Part shown: in pieces, positions 51,721 through 64,000 of the stretch
How the letters are laid out: every line of letters begins with the position of its first letter
How positions within the stretch are numbered: position 1 is the stretch's first letter
Source: Liolophura sinensis
Lineage: Eukaryota > Mollusca > Polyplacophora > Chitonida > Chitonidae
NCBI RefSeq assembly: GCF_032854445.1
Contig: NC_088302.1
Coordinates: 14,379,338 to 14,443,337, forward strand
Length of the DNA: 64,000 nt
Direction of reading: 5' to 3'
Made by a program: the position numbers and the translations under genes
Notes under the pieces: model-generated
The model's database searches: none
What the model was told of the DNA's origin: nothing
Seen by the model: the letters and a program-made list of their open reading frames with translations, nothing else

Positions 51721-53687
51721 AGTTTTAAACAAGACGGTGATCCTCAGATCATGAATTCGATAGCCACTGACATAAAAATGAAGTTTCCAGATACTTTTAA
51801 AGCTTCCAGGAATTGTTCAAGTTCACTGGAATGCAATTATTGAGACTGCATTGCTTTTACGCTTTAAGTCATTTTTTTAACCCTTGACACCCGAAAAGAA
51901 AACTAAGTCAGTGCGCATGATGAATAATGGAAATTATTCTCATAAATTGTTAATTCGCGCAGTAATAACTGACTTTACGCCATTTGTAACTCAATCTGCC
52001 TTTTCCTGTATGACAATAATCTTTTCTCTAGATAACCGTCTTTAACGTTTCGGATCATACAAAATCAATTTCAAACAACCCGTCTTTGAAATATAAGCGC
52101 ATCCACATGTGGTCACGATACTATAATGCGAGGTATTTCGTTCACTGAAACGGCCACCACTCCACAGAGGGGTAGGTAAGTTGGCCATTTAGCCAAGTTC
52201 AAATAATTGTTCCCTGTTGTAGCAGAGTAAAACACGGATATTCCATTAGTCATGGATGTATCCAACGATAATATCAAGGTAGATGTGGCTCCAAGTGGAA
52301 AGAAATCGGTCTTTTAATTTGCAGCCTGGCCAGCCTCCCTTGGTGACAGTGAGGAAATCATGCGTATATATTCCCTATACTGGTTGTCAATCGCAAACTG
52401 TCAAAACGTCAGTGCGTGACTTCGTGTAATTCTGTTCGACCTTGGAACTCGATATGGTTGTCCTATCGTTGTGTTCTTGTAGGTTGCAACTTTAATTACA
52501 AAAGATTGTATTCCGCACCACTGCCTCACTTCACCGACCAATCCCAAGCAGGTAATGTTGACATCATCAGCTGACCTAAAAGCACCACAAAGCATCGAAC
52601 CAAGGACCACTTTTTTTCTCTGGTCCGTCTTATAGCTTTATTTTGTGGTTTAAAACTGGAAAACCTCAAATGGTTTGAAATATGTAGTTTTATTGCTTTG
52701 CTGGGAAGTGTGGTCTTCATCATTATATGGACGAAGCAATGCTCTTTCACTTCCTTCAAGATACAAAATTTGCTGATTATTATATAACTGCCTTAGGGGT
52801 TGAACGGATACAGATTTAAAGCAGTTCCACTGTAGATCACTACCTACTATTTGCGCCTTGTAATTAGCCTGTAATGAAATGGAACGACTATTATTGAAAA
52901 AGCTTTCCCATAAGGGAGAAACATTTGCTATGGGCGTGCTACGTTTGTGAGAATGTTTAGCATCAGGTTGATAAGAAGCTCTTGTTGGATTTATCCATAT
53001 ACACATACTAAAATATGACCACTGCCACTGTTATAGTATGCCACGGATAACAGTTATGTGCCACAAACCAGCGCTCTGTTCCCCAAAGCGCTTTTATTGC
53101 CATGTGATCTCAAGCAAAACTCACCATATACATACTATCATTGTACGCAATGACTGTAGTCATAACACGGTGGTAGAACTTAAATCGCTTTGTGGAATTG
53201 GCTTTTTGGCAAGCTGATCTCTATATTTTTAGATTCCCAGTTCATACTGATAAATAATGTACATTGACATAAAACGTTTTCACGGGCGACTTGATGTCGA
53301 ACCGATCACCGCTATAGACTATAGACCAATCTATGATCCCCCTCGGTATAGTATCCCTTCCTATTAAGGAAAGGCACTTTACGCCTTGATCAATCCCCTT
53401 CATTGGTGTCCCATGTATCCCGTGTGCCCATGTCCCGTCCCGCCGTCTCATCTCAGATAAGCTTTTTATGTATATTTAAACACTGCATTGGTTGCTGATG
53501 CATATTATACCTATTTTGATGTTCCACAAGTCTCCGAAATTGTGTGAAGGGTTGGCGTTGGGCACGATATGTTTCTGAAGATTGTCGGCGTTACGAAGGT
53601 GGTCGTTTGACCACAGTATTTACCTGTTTAGGTACAGTTCCAGATTTTGCTTTATTCGGATACTTTTGTATGTATATGTGAATATTT

Positions 53688-53880
53688 AGGGTTTTACATC
53701 ATAATTAACAATTAACAATAATATGACGACGAAGAGTCATTCGATGTGTTTACATGTACTGTGTCTTCTCGTGGCACGGCGAGTCCATGCCGCTTAAGTG
53801 CTGCTGCCACTGAAGTATCATGCCGAAGACACCAGATATGACATCCCACCCGGTCACATTATTCTAACACCGGGTCTACC
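53688..53880 (-). mobile_element. Family 2 SINE-like copy, minus strand
   Basis: The plus strand GGGTTTTACATCATAATTAA then ATATGACGACGAAGAGTCAT and AGTATCATGCCGAAGACACC is the reverse complement of the family 2 tail and body. Confidence 0.7.
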
Positions 53881-54485
53881 AGTCTTGTTTCCTTGCTGTG
53901 ACCTCTAAGTGATAAGCGACAAGCAAGGTGACAACATATTCTGATACGTGAAACACGCTGTATTTGTTGAACATCGAAGACACATAATACTATGAGCATA
54001 CCCAATATCAAGCCGTATAATCGCCCAGTTTTAGGAAACTCGGTCCAGTGATGTTTCTTGCAATTTATTAGACGATGCAAAGGAACCAGGTGGGGATGCT
54101 TAGTCTACTAGCAGAATCATGGTTTATGCAGGAGTGCATCGAAAAAGTCTGATGCGAACTCATGGAGTCTTTAGAGATGGCCAGTGCAAGCTCTTGAATC
54201 CCTGAGTCTTTAACCATGTAACATGAGTTCTGTGGTCAAACTAAGCTGTGAGTTCAATAAAAAATGTAGATAGGCTTACTAAGGACAAAGACAATTTTGT
54301 CTCAAATGACCTGAGTGGCTGTGTGTGACGGACCCGAACGCTGTAACGACCGGGAAAAGCAATCAGGGGAAGTCTTGACGACTAACTCCCGGCTTCCCGG
54401 GCTATTAGACAGGATGTGGCCAAGAACTATCGATGGTGACGAACTTTGTCACATCATTCTAGCTCATTTCTGCTGCACGTATCTG

Positions 54486-54780
54486 CTGGGAAATCTTGTT
54501 CTGCTGTAGTGAGGTCGTGGACGGAAGGATAAAGCTTAGCGGTTGAGTGATTTGGTTTTCAGTGATGTGTGTTTCACGCTGTGATCAAGAACATTTCACT
54601 CATTCCAACACGGTGGGTTTCGAGGTGCGGGAAACCGGAAAGGTCAATTCGGATGATGAATATGATTTCAAAATCTACGTTTAAAAGTATGAAGGGGGTG
54701 AAAATAAAAGAAACCCCAGAAAAAGACTAGTCAGAATCCGTAGTATATTGCTATAGGGGTCAAGCTACATTTACGTAGTG
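54486..54780 (+). repeat. Dispersed repeat block, first copy
   Basis: From CTGCTGGGAAATCTTGTTCT to about GCTACATTTACGTAGTGG this matches 58872-59162 almost base for base, with small indels. The part TGTGTGTTTCACGCTGTGAT then CAAGAACATTTCACTCATTC resembles a reverse-complement family 1 SINE tail, so the block may contain an old SINE. Confidence 0.85.
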
Positions 54781-57700
54781 GAAAGTGGGCTGTAAAGCGA
54801 ACAAAACGATTGTGTGACAGATGAGCTCTTAGAGGACTAAAATAATCAAGAATGCGTTCAAAGTTGATTACAAAAATGAAACAAGACAAGGTTTCGCCTG
54901 TATCCGAATATATTTGAAAAAGAATGAGTCCGTTGCTGTCTTTGACCTTATTTGCGCACTTTTTTCATGAAGTGGTCACTTTATATATCACGCCATTTAG
55001 ATGGTATTTTCAGGAAAATCTATAGACCAATTTCAGATGGGGCTAAGATATCCCGAAGCCAATACAAGACATACCATGCCCTTTTTTGCTAATTGAGAAA
55101 TCATTCAGCAAAGTAAGCATGTACATTTGTATATGAGAACTGATGGAGAGCTTCAATCGCCCATTGAAGGTCATAACTCAAAATGTAGGTGGGTTAACTT
55201 CTTTAACACCCAAGAATTCGATGACTTATACGATGGCAGTAAGAGTTTGTGGGTCAAAGAACCCATAATGTCTGGATGAAACTACAGCCCTTCGCCAGTC
55301 GCCAGGGCCCGGCTTCACGAAACTTCTTAAGTTCAGTATAAATTTCTTAAGTTGGTAAGTCCTGCATGGAATGATTCTCACACAGCTCGAGTCAAACACT
55401 ACATAAGTATGGTATTATGTTGCTTAAAGCAAAAAAATAATAATAAAATAAATAAGTAAATAAACTCAAGAAATTTCGGGCCCAGCTACTTTTGGGCCTA
55501 TCAATTAAATAAAACGAGAGGGTGGGCTCCATAGAGAAGAGCGCTTTGCTCATTGAGCCAGAGAAGGCACCATGTTCACCCGAACAGTCAAACATGTACG
55601 AAGGTGAGAGAGAAAGTGCTTCAAAGCTAAAGTCAAGTATAAAGATCAAACAGCCATCACAAATGGTTGGCTAACTAAACTAATGTAAAAACGGATAAAT
55701 AAACCAGTGATAAATGAAGTACTCAATAAACCACTCATTTAATCAAAGAAGGGACATCTAGCTAGGAGTGCCCCACTTCATCTGATCACAAATTCACGGG
55801 CCTATACATGCGTGTTAGTGGAACATTGGCTGATGTAAAAGGCAAATTGCTCAGCATCTGATCAGCGTTTGATAATGTTATTACATTTTGTCTAGATTGA
55901 CTATAAACATACAAGGGAGCTGTTTTACTGGTTGGTGTATGGCGAACCGGCAATTAATGGTACGTTACACGCCTGTGGCCACTATACGGTATACTAATGG
56001 GCAGGGCAATCTTCAGAATATACCAGGAGCACCCTTTGTCACATGCCATGTCGGAAAATTGCTTTTCGTGACTGTATGTTCTTTGATAACAAACGTTATC
56101 ATGCCCGTATGCTAGTAGTATACAAAGGCGCTCTCTGTTGAAGTCACTCTAGAAACTCATTTTGTCCGAAGCATGTGCAATAGTAGTGAGACGTGGCTGT
56201 ATGGCCATGTGGTTTGAAAGGCGTCTGGAAACTTGGCAGTGAATACAGTTCCATTTAATGCGATTTTCTTGTAGACTTCGGGTGGATTTATCTTGTCAGT
56301 CCAGGTGTATTGTTTTAATATCCTTGTTTGTTGTGGGAAGTAAGTGGGTGGGTGATTCAGACGTATCCCGGTGGCGAGAAGATCAGTTCGTCTCTCATTT
56401 CTCCCCTGTACCATAGTTCTGGGACCCCCCCCCCCCCCCCCCTCCCATCATTATGAAATAACCAATGAACAGAACAGTCTTTTTCATTAAGCCTGTCTTC
56501 CTTTATTAATTAATAAATCAATCAATTTATGTAAAACTTAGGCGTTTAATTACGTTGAGTGATAAAAATAACTAACACTTCATTTGGATTTCACGGTTTA
56601 TTTATTAATTATCATTCGTTTTCGTCTTATTTTTAGTGAGAAGTTAACATTGAATATGTTATTGGTTTTTGTATGAAATTGAAATTGTGTTACGTCGTTA
56701 TTGATATGTAGCACTCTTAAAAACTTGAATACCAACGGAACAATGCCTGTGTATGATCATAACATCAGCGCACACTGATACACCTGTCGTGTCTAGGTAC
56801 TCTGTAATACAAACATGCAGCATATGTGTATTTTGAAGAAAAGCTCGGCATTAGCTGTCATTCATTTTTCATCAGCTAAATAGGGCGCAACAGCCGGGAC
56901 AGTGGGAACTGGGTTGACTCACCTCACCTGAGAGAAACTCTTTGATGTAACTAATTATCCTACAGGTATGTTTGCTGCAGTATTCTGGCAAACGGTTCCA
57001 GTGGGTAGATTTCTTCCCCGCAAGCCATTGGTTGCCGTGCTGTAGCGGACACATACTGCACTCTGGGATGGTACAAGTACTCACTGCGCCACCTTAGATA
57101 ACATACGTTAAACGGGTCGTGTATAACCCTCTAGGAGGAATAGGCCTATATAGCTGCCAAGATCTCTACAGGTCTGGTCATTCGCCGTGTGTAGGAGCAG
57201 GGTGTGTAAGTATATACATTTAGTTTTCTGTTTGATATACTCAAATAATTACTTACAGAAGTAGGTTCATGACATCTTAATGAACCATAGTAACTGTAAC
57301 GACTGTTAACGTAATGGTTTTAGCGACGTTTAAATAGATTGATAAGTTAAGACGAATTTGATACTTTCAAATGAATTTGTGCTTGTTATGGCTTTCGATA
57401 GAGCAAAAACGAATAATACCGACTTTCGTAGGGAAAATGTACCTAGCAAACATCTAACGAGCGCTGGATTCGAGTCTGCAACCTTCTTGGTCAGCGACCT
57501 GTCGGAAGAGAAGATGGCATGCTTTTGTTGAATGAGCCAGGGAGGTTCTTTCCCCCGCTTGCGTTTAAAAACGAATTAATAATACTTTTAAAGTTTCCGG
57601 GTTCGTAGAAATGACGAGTTTACCAGCTATCCCTTTTTCATACTAAAATATAATGTTTCTAACTACTGAATCTGCATGTAACTTCTTAGTCCCTGGTTTG

Positions 57701-58294
57701 AGTCCGGCGTATGTTTAAGATCATTTATCTGTATGTCTCATGTGACAAAGTTCCCCTGTAACTTGAAACATATTGGTGGTTTATCCCGTATATGAGAAAT
57801 GTATATGTTACCCTCTTGATAATTACAAATGGCCGCGATATCATGGTAATTTAATATAGATATATCACGCCACACTGTGACGCCCAGTAGGCTGTTACCG
57901 AAGACATACAGGTGATCCAGCGCAGGCGTTGCTTTGGCTCAAATACTCCGGGAGTATTTCGGCCACAAAGATCCATCATTGGTTTTCCTCGGCCAGACAG
58001 AATAAGAAATACATTTCGGCCTCGTCTGTTGCCATCGGCAAAACTGTGCTCTGTGCGAATGAAGTATGAATGGGATCGGTGTCGTCCATATCATCTGGAT
58101 AACACGTGTTAATTCATGCGGCTAACATTTCATTGTTTTCGTCGCTGTGAAACAGACGCACGTACTAGGGCTAGGTGACCTGCCATTCCTCTGTATACAT
58201 GCATTTCTCTGTACACAAGGGCTTCAGGTGTTTTTATATTAGCCTAAATGACATTATGTGTTTGTGTCATTTGTTGTGTGTAATACTAAAGACT

Positions 58295-58490
58295 TTAAAA
58301 ATGACACTTGCTGCTGCCTTTCTTGGCGCTTAGCACCGAGGTGAGAGCAATGTGGTTGGGTTGGATATCATGTCTGGTGTCTTCGGCATAATACTTCGGC
58401 CGCATCACTTTGGTGGACTCGCCCTGGCACAGGAAAACACAGCAAATGTACACACACCAAATGAATCTTCTAAAGATTGTTAAATGAAAA
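58295..58490 (+). mobile_element. Family 2 SINE-like copy, truncated
   Basis: CTTGCTGCTGCCTTTCTTGG, GTGTCTTCGGCATAATACTT and GTACACACACCAAATGAATC match the family 2 body. Head and tail are incomplete. Confidence 0.7.
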
Positions 58491-58871
58491 GAAAATACAA
58501 AGATGAAGTATATACCGGATGAAAGAGCGAATAGTTTGATTAAATTTTTAAGAATTTTTCCAATCAAGTAAAATGGTTTTAAACCACCAGATTTCACAGA
58601 GTTCTGTAGCGACCTAGAGGGTATCAGTGACGTCACATCCATATTTTTTCCTTGAAATAGTTCAAATAGATCTAGATATATATAGATCTCTATCTATAGG
58701 CGCACAGAATAATGGAATCTAGCAGGCTGTGTGTGTTAAGTTGCACAAACCTAATGTCACTTCACTGGTCCCAATATGGTCACCGTAAAATCCAAAGTTT
58801 CAGATGCCTGAAAAATTCTGAAAAAATTAATAAATTAATAAATCCAACTACTTTTGTGGACAGTGTTTAAC

Positions 58872-59162
58872 GATCTGCTGGGAAATCTTGTTCTGCTGTA
58901 GTGAGGTCGTGGACGGAAGGATAAAGCTTAGCGGTTGGATGATTTGTTTTTTCAGTGATGTGTGTTTTACGCTGTGATCAAGAACATTTCACTCATTCCA
59001 ACACGGTAGGTTTCGAGGTGCGGGAAACCAGAAAGGTCAATTCGGATGATGATATGATTTCAAAATCTACGTTTAAAAGTATGAAGGGGGTGAAAATAAA
59101 GAAAAAGACTGGTCAGAATCCGTAGTATATTACTACAGGGGTCTAGCTATATTTGCATAGTG
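58872..59162 (+). repeat. Dispersed repeat block, second copy, flanked by a direct repeat
   Basis: High-identity match to 54486-54780. It is flanked by two copies of another block (about 58729-58880 and 59165-59318: GCACAAACCTAATGT, GGTCCCAATATGGTC, AATCCAACTACTTTTG, GGACAGTGTTTAACGATC). The flanking copies have diverged from each other by small indels. Confidence 0.85.
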
Positions 59163-59714
59163 GCGACGGTCTATGTGTTTTAAGTTGCACAAACCTAATG
59201 TAACCTTACTGGTCCCAATATGGTCAGAAAGCCTCGCAGTAAAATCCAAAGTTTCAAATGCCTGAAAAATTGTAAAAAAAAAAATCCAACTACTTTTGCG
59301 GACAGTGTTTAACGATCTTTCATCTGACATTTACTTCACACTGGTGTTTTATTAGCCGTAAAACCCCAAACATACATACATACGTTGTTTGTATGTTTTA
59401 TTTGTATGATTAATAATGGTTTTATTTCCCTTGAAACGTAATTTAATACTGCAGTAGTGTGGCATATGTGTATATTTTAAAATGAAATGTCTTGTCTCGA
59501 TCCAGTTTGATGTACAGCATACATCTGGTGTAGGGTTACTAAGTAATATGGAACAGCCTGTGTTCGGTACCACACGTCGTTTAATTTCTAAAATTCACAG
59601 AAGTTGGAGTGTCACAGACACTATTTGTTGAATACCAAAAAGGCTATTATCTCAGTGAATATTAAAACTAGCATAATACCTGTATATTTTTTCACTGAGG
59701 TTATAAAGTGTTCC

Positions 59715-59868
59715 GTGGGGAGGTCTTTCAGCAACCTGCGGATGGTCGTGGGTTTCCCCCGGGCTGTGCCGGGTTCCCTCCCACCACAATGCTGGCCACC
59801 GTCGTATAAGTGAAATATTCTTGAGTACGGCGTAAAACACCAATCAAATAAATAAATAAATAAATATA
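59715..59868 (+). mobile_element. Family 1 SINE, 5'-truncated
   Basis: It starts at the GTGGGGAGGTCTTTCAGCAA part of the body and continues to a clean tail CCAATCAAATAAATAAATAA. It is close to the full-length copies. Confidence 0.9.
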
Positions 59869-61057
59869 AAAGAGTTATGTGCGGGTATTTTATTATGAAG
59901 CAAGGTTATTCACTTTGTCGTCAAATTGAAACCACAAATGTTGCCTGGTTCGTTGAAGTGGACCTTGAAATTACCGGTACGTCACATACATTACTATACA
60001 TTATATGATGAGCTGGATTAATTTGTTGAAAATTCTGCATATCAGATTTGCTCTTGGTTACAGTTTACATTTGTAACTGCGTCCAACCGCTGTGTTGATG
60101 CGACCAAAGACGGTACGAGTTCAAATCTGGTTTGTGCCAATATATTGCTTGCTTTCACAATTATTGCATTTGCATGCGTGTGCGATATTATCCTGATTTA
60201 ATATACTGAGTGAAATGTCACAGGAGATGCAGTGCCGGCGAATATGACTAATGACTACATGTATGTCACCTGCTGGTGTTTAGAACGAAAACACAGTTTT
60301 GCCCACCTTCCCCCAGTAACAACCATGTCGCATGTTCATTTGTTATGGCAGCTGTTGTAGGATATAGACATAGCATGTTATCACATGATCGTTTCAATTT
60401 ACGCTACACACGCTTGTCGTGTTTATGTGGTCGCGTATGGTGCACATAATATCTAGGTCATGAGTGCCAAAGGATAAGAAGGCAAGATGACCCCAGACCC
60501 CTGCACAACTGCATGTCGTTATGACTGTATGGTGCACATGCACGTAATTCATGTGTCCAACGAACAGACGCGCATACAGACAGACAGACAGCTAAAAACA
60601 GGAGTTAGATGTGATGGTTTACGTTTCAAATTTAAAAAAAAAATACCAACATCTGTTGGAGATGATTTGACCTAGTAAACCCATAGTCCCATAGGCCTAC
60701 ACGCAGAGATAATTTATATGAATGGATTATCTGTACGTGTTTTGAAAACTTTTATTACTTTTAATGATAGCTTTGTAAATTAATATGTTTTTATCGATTT
60801 TCGCTAGGCATATCGTGATTTAACCTGAAAAGAAACAGGAGTAATTTCCTTTTTATCTTATACCCGAGAACAACCACATTTCTATTGTTTAAACCAGTTC
60901 AATGCTTCCTTAAAATATATAGATTTGCACATGCGGAAACCTGTGTAACGCTCTTAAGCGTTGTTAAGGTGAAGTCATTGTTTCTTGGTGATTCGTTTCT
61001 TCGTTTCACAAAGTAATGTCGGCGCTTTAGTCCGAAATGTATTTATTGATTTATCAG

Positions 61058-61165
61058 ATGTGCTTTAGATTGCACTAAAGAATATTTCACTTATATAACG
61101 GCGGTCACCATTATGGTTGGAGGAACTGAGCTCCATGTGTAGTTACTCTTCTGCGCCAGCACGCT
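61058..61165 (-). mobile_element. Family 1 SINE fragment, decayed
   Basis: The plus strand AAAGAATATTTCACTTATAT then AACGGCGGTCACCATTATGG and TTGGAGGAACTGAG is the reverse complement of the tail and end of the body. Confidence 0.65.
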
Positions 61166-61989
61166 AAACACTCGGTCACGCTTTAGCCGAAAGTTATGAA
61201 CTTCTAATTATGCCTATCACATCGATTATCTGTGCTGTGTTAGCCCAGAATTTCAGCAAATTTTAAGCATGAAGCTTGAAATAATATGTTTTGCAAGAAA
61301 GAATAATGTTTTGGATATTGGTACAAAACGGTTTAGTGAAGGAGGTCGTATTTAACTCAAAAAAGTGGTGGAACGTAGATTCGAATTCTGGACATAACCA
61401 GTGCGAGGCTACAATATGAGTAAAGATCAGTGACCTCGTCGGTTGGTATATTGTGTCGAAATACCATTCAATGGCTGTCTGGAAGCTGCGCCATTTGCTT
61501 ATTGATGTTAGTACACCAGATTATTTTATGTTATAAACTGGCCGCATTTTTCAGCAAAGGTTTACTTAGGCGGCAGCCCAAGCTTTACAATGTCTGTCTG
61601 TATGAATTTTAAATTGGTTTGATTTGTGCATAATAGAGGAGACATCGTTTAGGGGGCGACATCAAAATCGCTTTGTAAGTTCCCCATTGGCAACACCTGG
61701 TGCGTTCTATAAACACGTGTTAGGAACCCAGGGGCTTTCAATTCCCCTATACAGATGGGATTAGGCTTGAATGAGCTAGCCTCGCTCAGTACGATCGTCA
61801 GCGATTTTCTCCTTGTCAATGGTTGTAAGTCTGTCAGCGTAAACGGGATAAACTTGTCTGACGGTTTTGATAAGTATAGAGATTTATCGAACACAAGATT
61901 TAACCTTGTCATGCGTGCGTAAGTTTAACGCAGTTCACGTTTTTGTATACGCATATCCCTGTATGTTGTTCCCTAATGTCACATGTTGT

Positions 61990-62680
61990 TAGTGGAAATT
62001 TGCGACATGTTCAAAATCATGAGGTGAAAGTGTATATACCTACATCAAGCCTGGGAAGCTGATTGATGTGTACAAGAAGTTCAGGTATGTAATACTATAA
62101 TACACCGAAGAAGGCTGATGGAAATTTGCAACATATTCAGATATGGGGTGATAATATATGCGTGCTCACAGCGTGGCGAACACATGGTTGGCCTGTATGT
62201 ATGCAGACTTGGGGATGTTGGTGACAATGTGCGACATGTTCAACTCTGAGGTAAAAATATACATACATATAGCGTGGCGAGCATATTGGTATGTATGAAA
62301 ACTCCAGGTATCGGTAGGTTATACTATAAATAACAGGGTACAGTTGCTGCATGAAATTTTGTGACATTTTAATTCACGAGAATAAATACAAACACATAAC
62401 GTGGTTAACGCATAAGGGCCGGGCACAGTTGGTGGCGCTTTGCGACATCTTCAGCCATGAGGTGAACATCGGTTTGCAGATGTTATACTAAAAACTTCAG
62501 ATATGTTATACTGTGAAAGTGTATACACCGTGGAGAATTAATGTGAATATGCAACATGTTCAACTGTGAGGTAAAAGTATAATTGTACATACCCACAGCG
62601 TTGCGAACATATTTCCTCGCAAACTTCATTGCGACATGTTCAACCTAGAGCTGAAAGTAAATACCTACCCAAAGCATCTT
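61990..62680. repeat. Degenerate tandem repeat, about 80-125 bp period
   Basis: The motif GCGACATGTTCAA (or GCAACATATTCA, GTGACATTTTAA) recurs near 62005, 62127, 62232, 62357, 62443, 62553 and 62633. It is followed in order by GAGGTGAAAGT, CCCACAGCGTGGCGAACAT, GTATGTATG, ACTTCAG and TATGTTATACT. Units vary greatly in length and the array is old. Confidence 0.75.
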
Positions 62681-62815
62681 GAGCATATTTTTATGTTACT
62701 CATGTATTCAGGCTATCGAGCTGTCAGCTCTCGACAGTTCCTGATATCCCATCCCTCAGCATGCACTAGCTGTATAATAGGCCTACATTATAACACTTTT
62801 TCTATATTTATGCTG

Positions 62816-63088
62816 GGGGCCTCCGTGGCTCAGTCGGTTAGCGCGCTAGCGCAGCGTAATGACCCAGGAGTCTCTCACCAATGCGGTCGCTGTGAGTTCA
62901 AGTCCAGTTCATGCTGGCTTCCTCTCCGGCCGTACGTGGGAAGGTCTGCCAGCAACCTGCGGATGGTCGTGGGTTTCCCCCGGGCTGTGCCCGGTTTCCA
63001 CCCACCATAATGCTGGCCGCTGTCGTATAAGTGAAATATTCTTGAGTACGGCGTAAAACACCAATCAAATAAATAAATAAATAAATAC
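62816..63088 (+). mobile_element. Full-length tRNA-derived SINE (family 1) with target-site duplication
   Basis: It has the same structure as the copy at 24519: A box, B box, body and CAATCAAATAAATAAATAAA tail. It is flanked by a 10-bp duplication ATTTATGCTG at 62806-62815 and 63089-63098. The two full copies are nearly identical over the tRNA-like head, consistent with recent activity. Confidence 0.92.
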
Positions 63089-63755
63089 ATTTATGCTGCT
63101 GCTTACATAAAGTATATATTGTATATTGAAAGGCAACATTAAATACGCTTAGCTCGCGAACTTCTTGCCTGTATCTAGCTCTCATTTCAGCTTCTAGCTG
63201 TGTTTTGATATGTGACGTAAATCACATTATTAGACCTCATAAGGTGATTCTTGGTTTCCATTGGTCAATACACGGTCACATTGTATTCCGCAATACATGA
63301 TTCACAACGACAACGCGCTCAGGCAAAGCGTCACATTCACAAGGTAAGATCCCACATTCACGAGGCTATAGCCAATGATCTCGTGCGTTTGGTCTACTGC
63401 AGTTACCTCCCTTTGTGAGCTCTCCGATGTCTCTGGGCTCTGAACACGTGATATTCAAACTCGTGCTTTGCACTCGTTTAACATCACTTCTCTCGAGCTG
63501 ACAATTCCTGACCTCTCATCTCAGCATGCACTGTCTGTATAATGCGCTATATGTAGGCAAAGCATGTGATTTTCCCATCTATACTGATTTCCCTATTTAC
63601 ATATCAAGCAAACAGCTTTGTACTTATTTATTTATTTAATATTTATTCTCGTGAGTGCGGCTTAAACACCAGATGTCGAGAACATTGGAAACATTAGTCT
63701 AAAATAACATGAAAAAGGGCTGTATAGCCTGTGCCTGGGCTAGTACCCTACATAT

Positions 63756-63883
63756 CAGCAACCTGCGGATGGTCGTGGGTTCCCCCGGGCTCTGCCCGGT
63801 TTCCACCCACCATAATGCTGGCCGCCGTCGTATAAGTGAAATATTCTTGAGTACGGCGTAAAACATCAATCAAACAAAATAAA
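63756..63883 (+). mobile_element. Family 1 SINE, 5'-truncated
   Basis: CAGCAACCTGCGGATGGTCG through the complete tail, ending AACATCAATCAAACAAAATA. Very similar to the full copies. Confidence 0.9.
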
Positions 63884-64000
63884 TAATATAATACCCTAAA
63901 AGCCAAATATGAATGTCAAGATGGCCAATAGCCAAAGTTCACTTGACACCCACCTCTTGTCAACCCCCCGATCTATCAGTGTAGAGAATGACAAAAAGCA

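Larger units (their letters stand above)
49481..58290. other. No supported gene outside the listed repeats
   Basis: Apart from the listed SINE copies, foldback elements and the 54.5 kb block, I see nothing coding. A C18-type homopolymer lies at about 56427-56443. Confidence 0.5.
59870..64000. other. No supported gene outside the listed repeats
   Basis: The right end holds the degenerate tandem array and several SINE copies. A short stretch at 63.47-63.54 kb (CTCGAGCTGACAATTCCTGA, CAGCATGCACTGTCTGTATA) resembles 62.72-62.78 kb just left of the full SINE, hinting at a local duplication. Confidence 0.45.

Noticed and set aside
57912-58112. Arg-rich 66-codon open frame
   Set aside because: No family match or repeat elsewhere. 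Treated as chance.
62816-62910. tRNA-like sequence with A and B boxes
   Set aside because: SINE head, as above.

Overview
This is about 64 kb of animal nuclear DNA, gene-poor and intron-rich, and most likely from a marine mollusc or a close lophotrochozoan relative. The evidence is GT-AG introns with phased short exons, frequent ACATGTA-type motifs, and nearly twenty copies of a tRNA-derived SINE. The SINE tail reads CCGTCGTATAAGTGAAATAT ... AACACCAATCAAATAAATAA, a repeat I associate with mollusc genomes. The species assignment is inference. No prokaryotic operon, rRNA gene, functional tRNA gene, CRISPR array or virus-like element was recognised.

Region 1-20 kb holds the main content: three members of a small gene family that I cannot match to any named family. 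Copy A (minus, CDS 2353-5322, 204 aa) and copy B (plus, 7267-10910, 215 aa) are head-to-head, sharing a roughly 1.9 kb divergent intergenic region. Copy C (minus, 16815-20025, about 167-179 aa) lies tail-to-tail with B. All have the same six-exon plan with intron phases 1-1-1-0-1: a tiny start exon, a short linker exon, a conserved helical exon (with KYIDRKVDEKI), a variable Ser/Thr/Asp-rich exon with 9-residue repeats, an exon opening with EIPLDDV or GIPLDDV, and a Lys/Arg-rich C-terminal exon. The A and B promoters are recognisably homologous and all three carry CRE-like TGACGTNN elements. Exon 3 of A and B is almost identical although their introns do not align, which suggests gene conversion.

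Region 21.7-25.6 kb holds a four-exon plus-strand gene for a LigB-type (class III extradiol ring-cleavage dioxygenase-like) protein. The frame needs one base fewer in a six-G run near the end of exon 1, so this is either a sequence error or a frameshifted allele. A young full-length SINE with a 13-bp target-site duplication sits in its third intron.

Region 26-64 kb has no gene I can support. It holds SINEs of at least two families, a broken Tc1-like transposase (minus, about 48.3-48.93 kb), a duplicated dispersed block (54.5 and 58.9 kb), foldback elements (51.3-51.7 kb), minisatellites (37.9-38.9 and 62-62.7 kb), and microsatellites. Further tandem arrays lie at 12.2 and 15.9 kb, and a TTAA-flanked MITE lies in intron 1 of copy C.

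All alignments were done by eye. Percentages are hand counts, and functional statements about the new family are inference.
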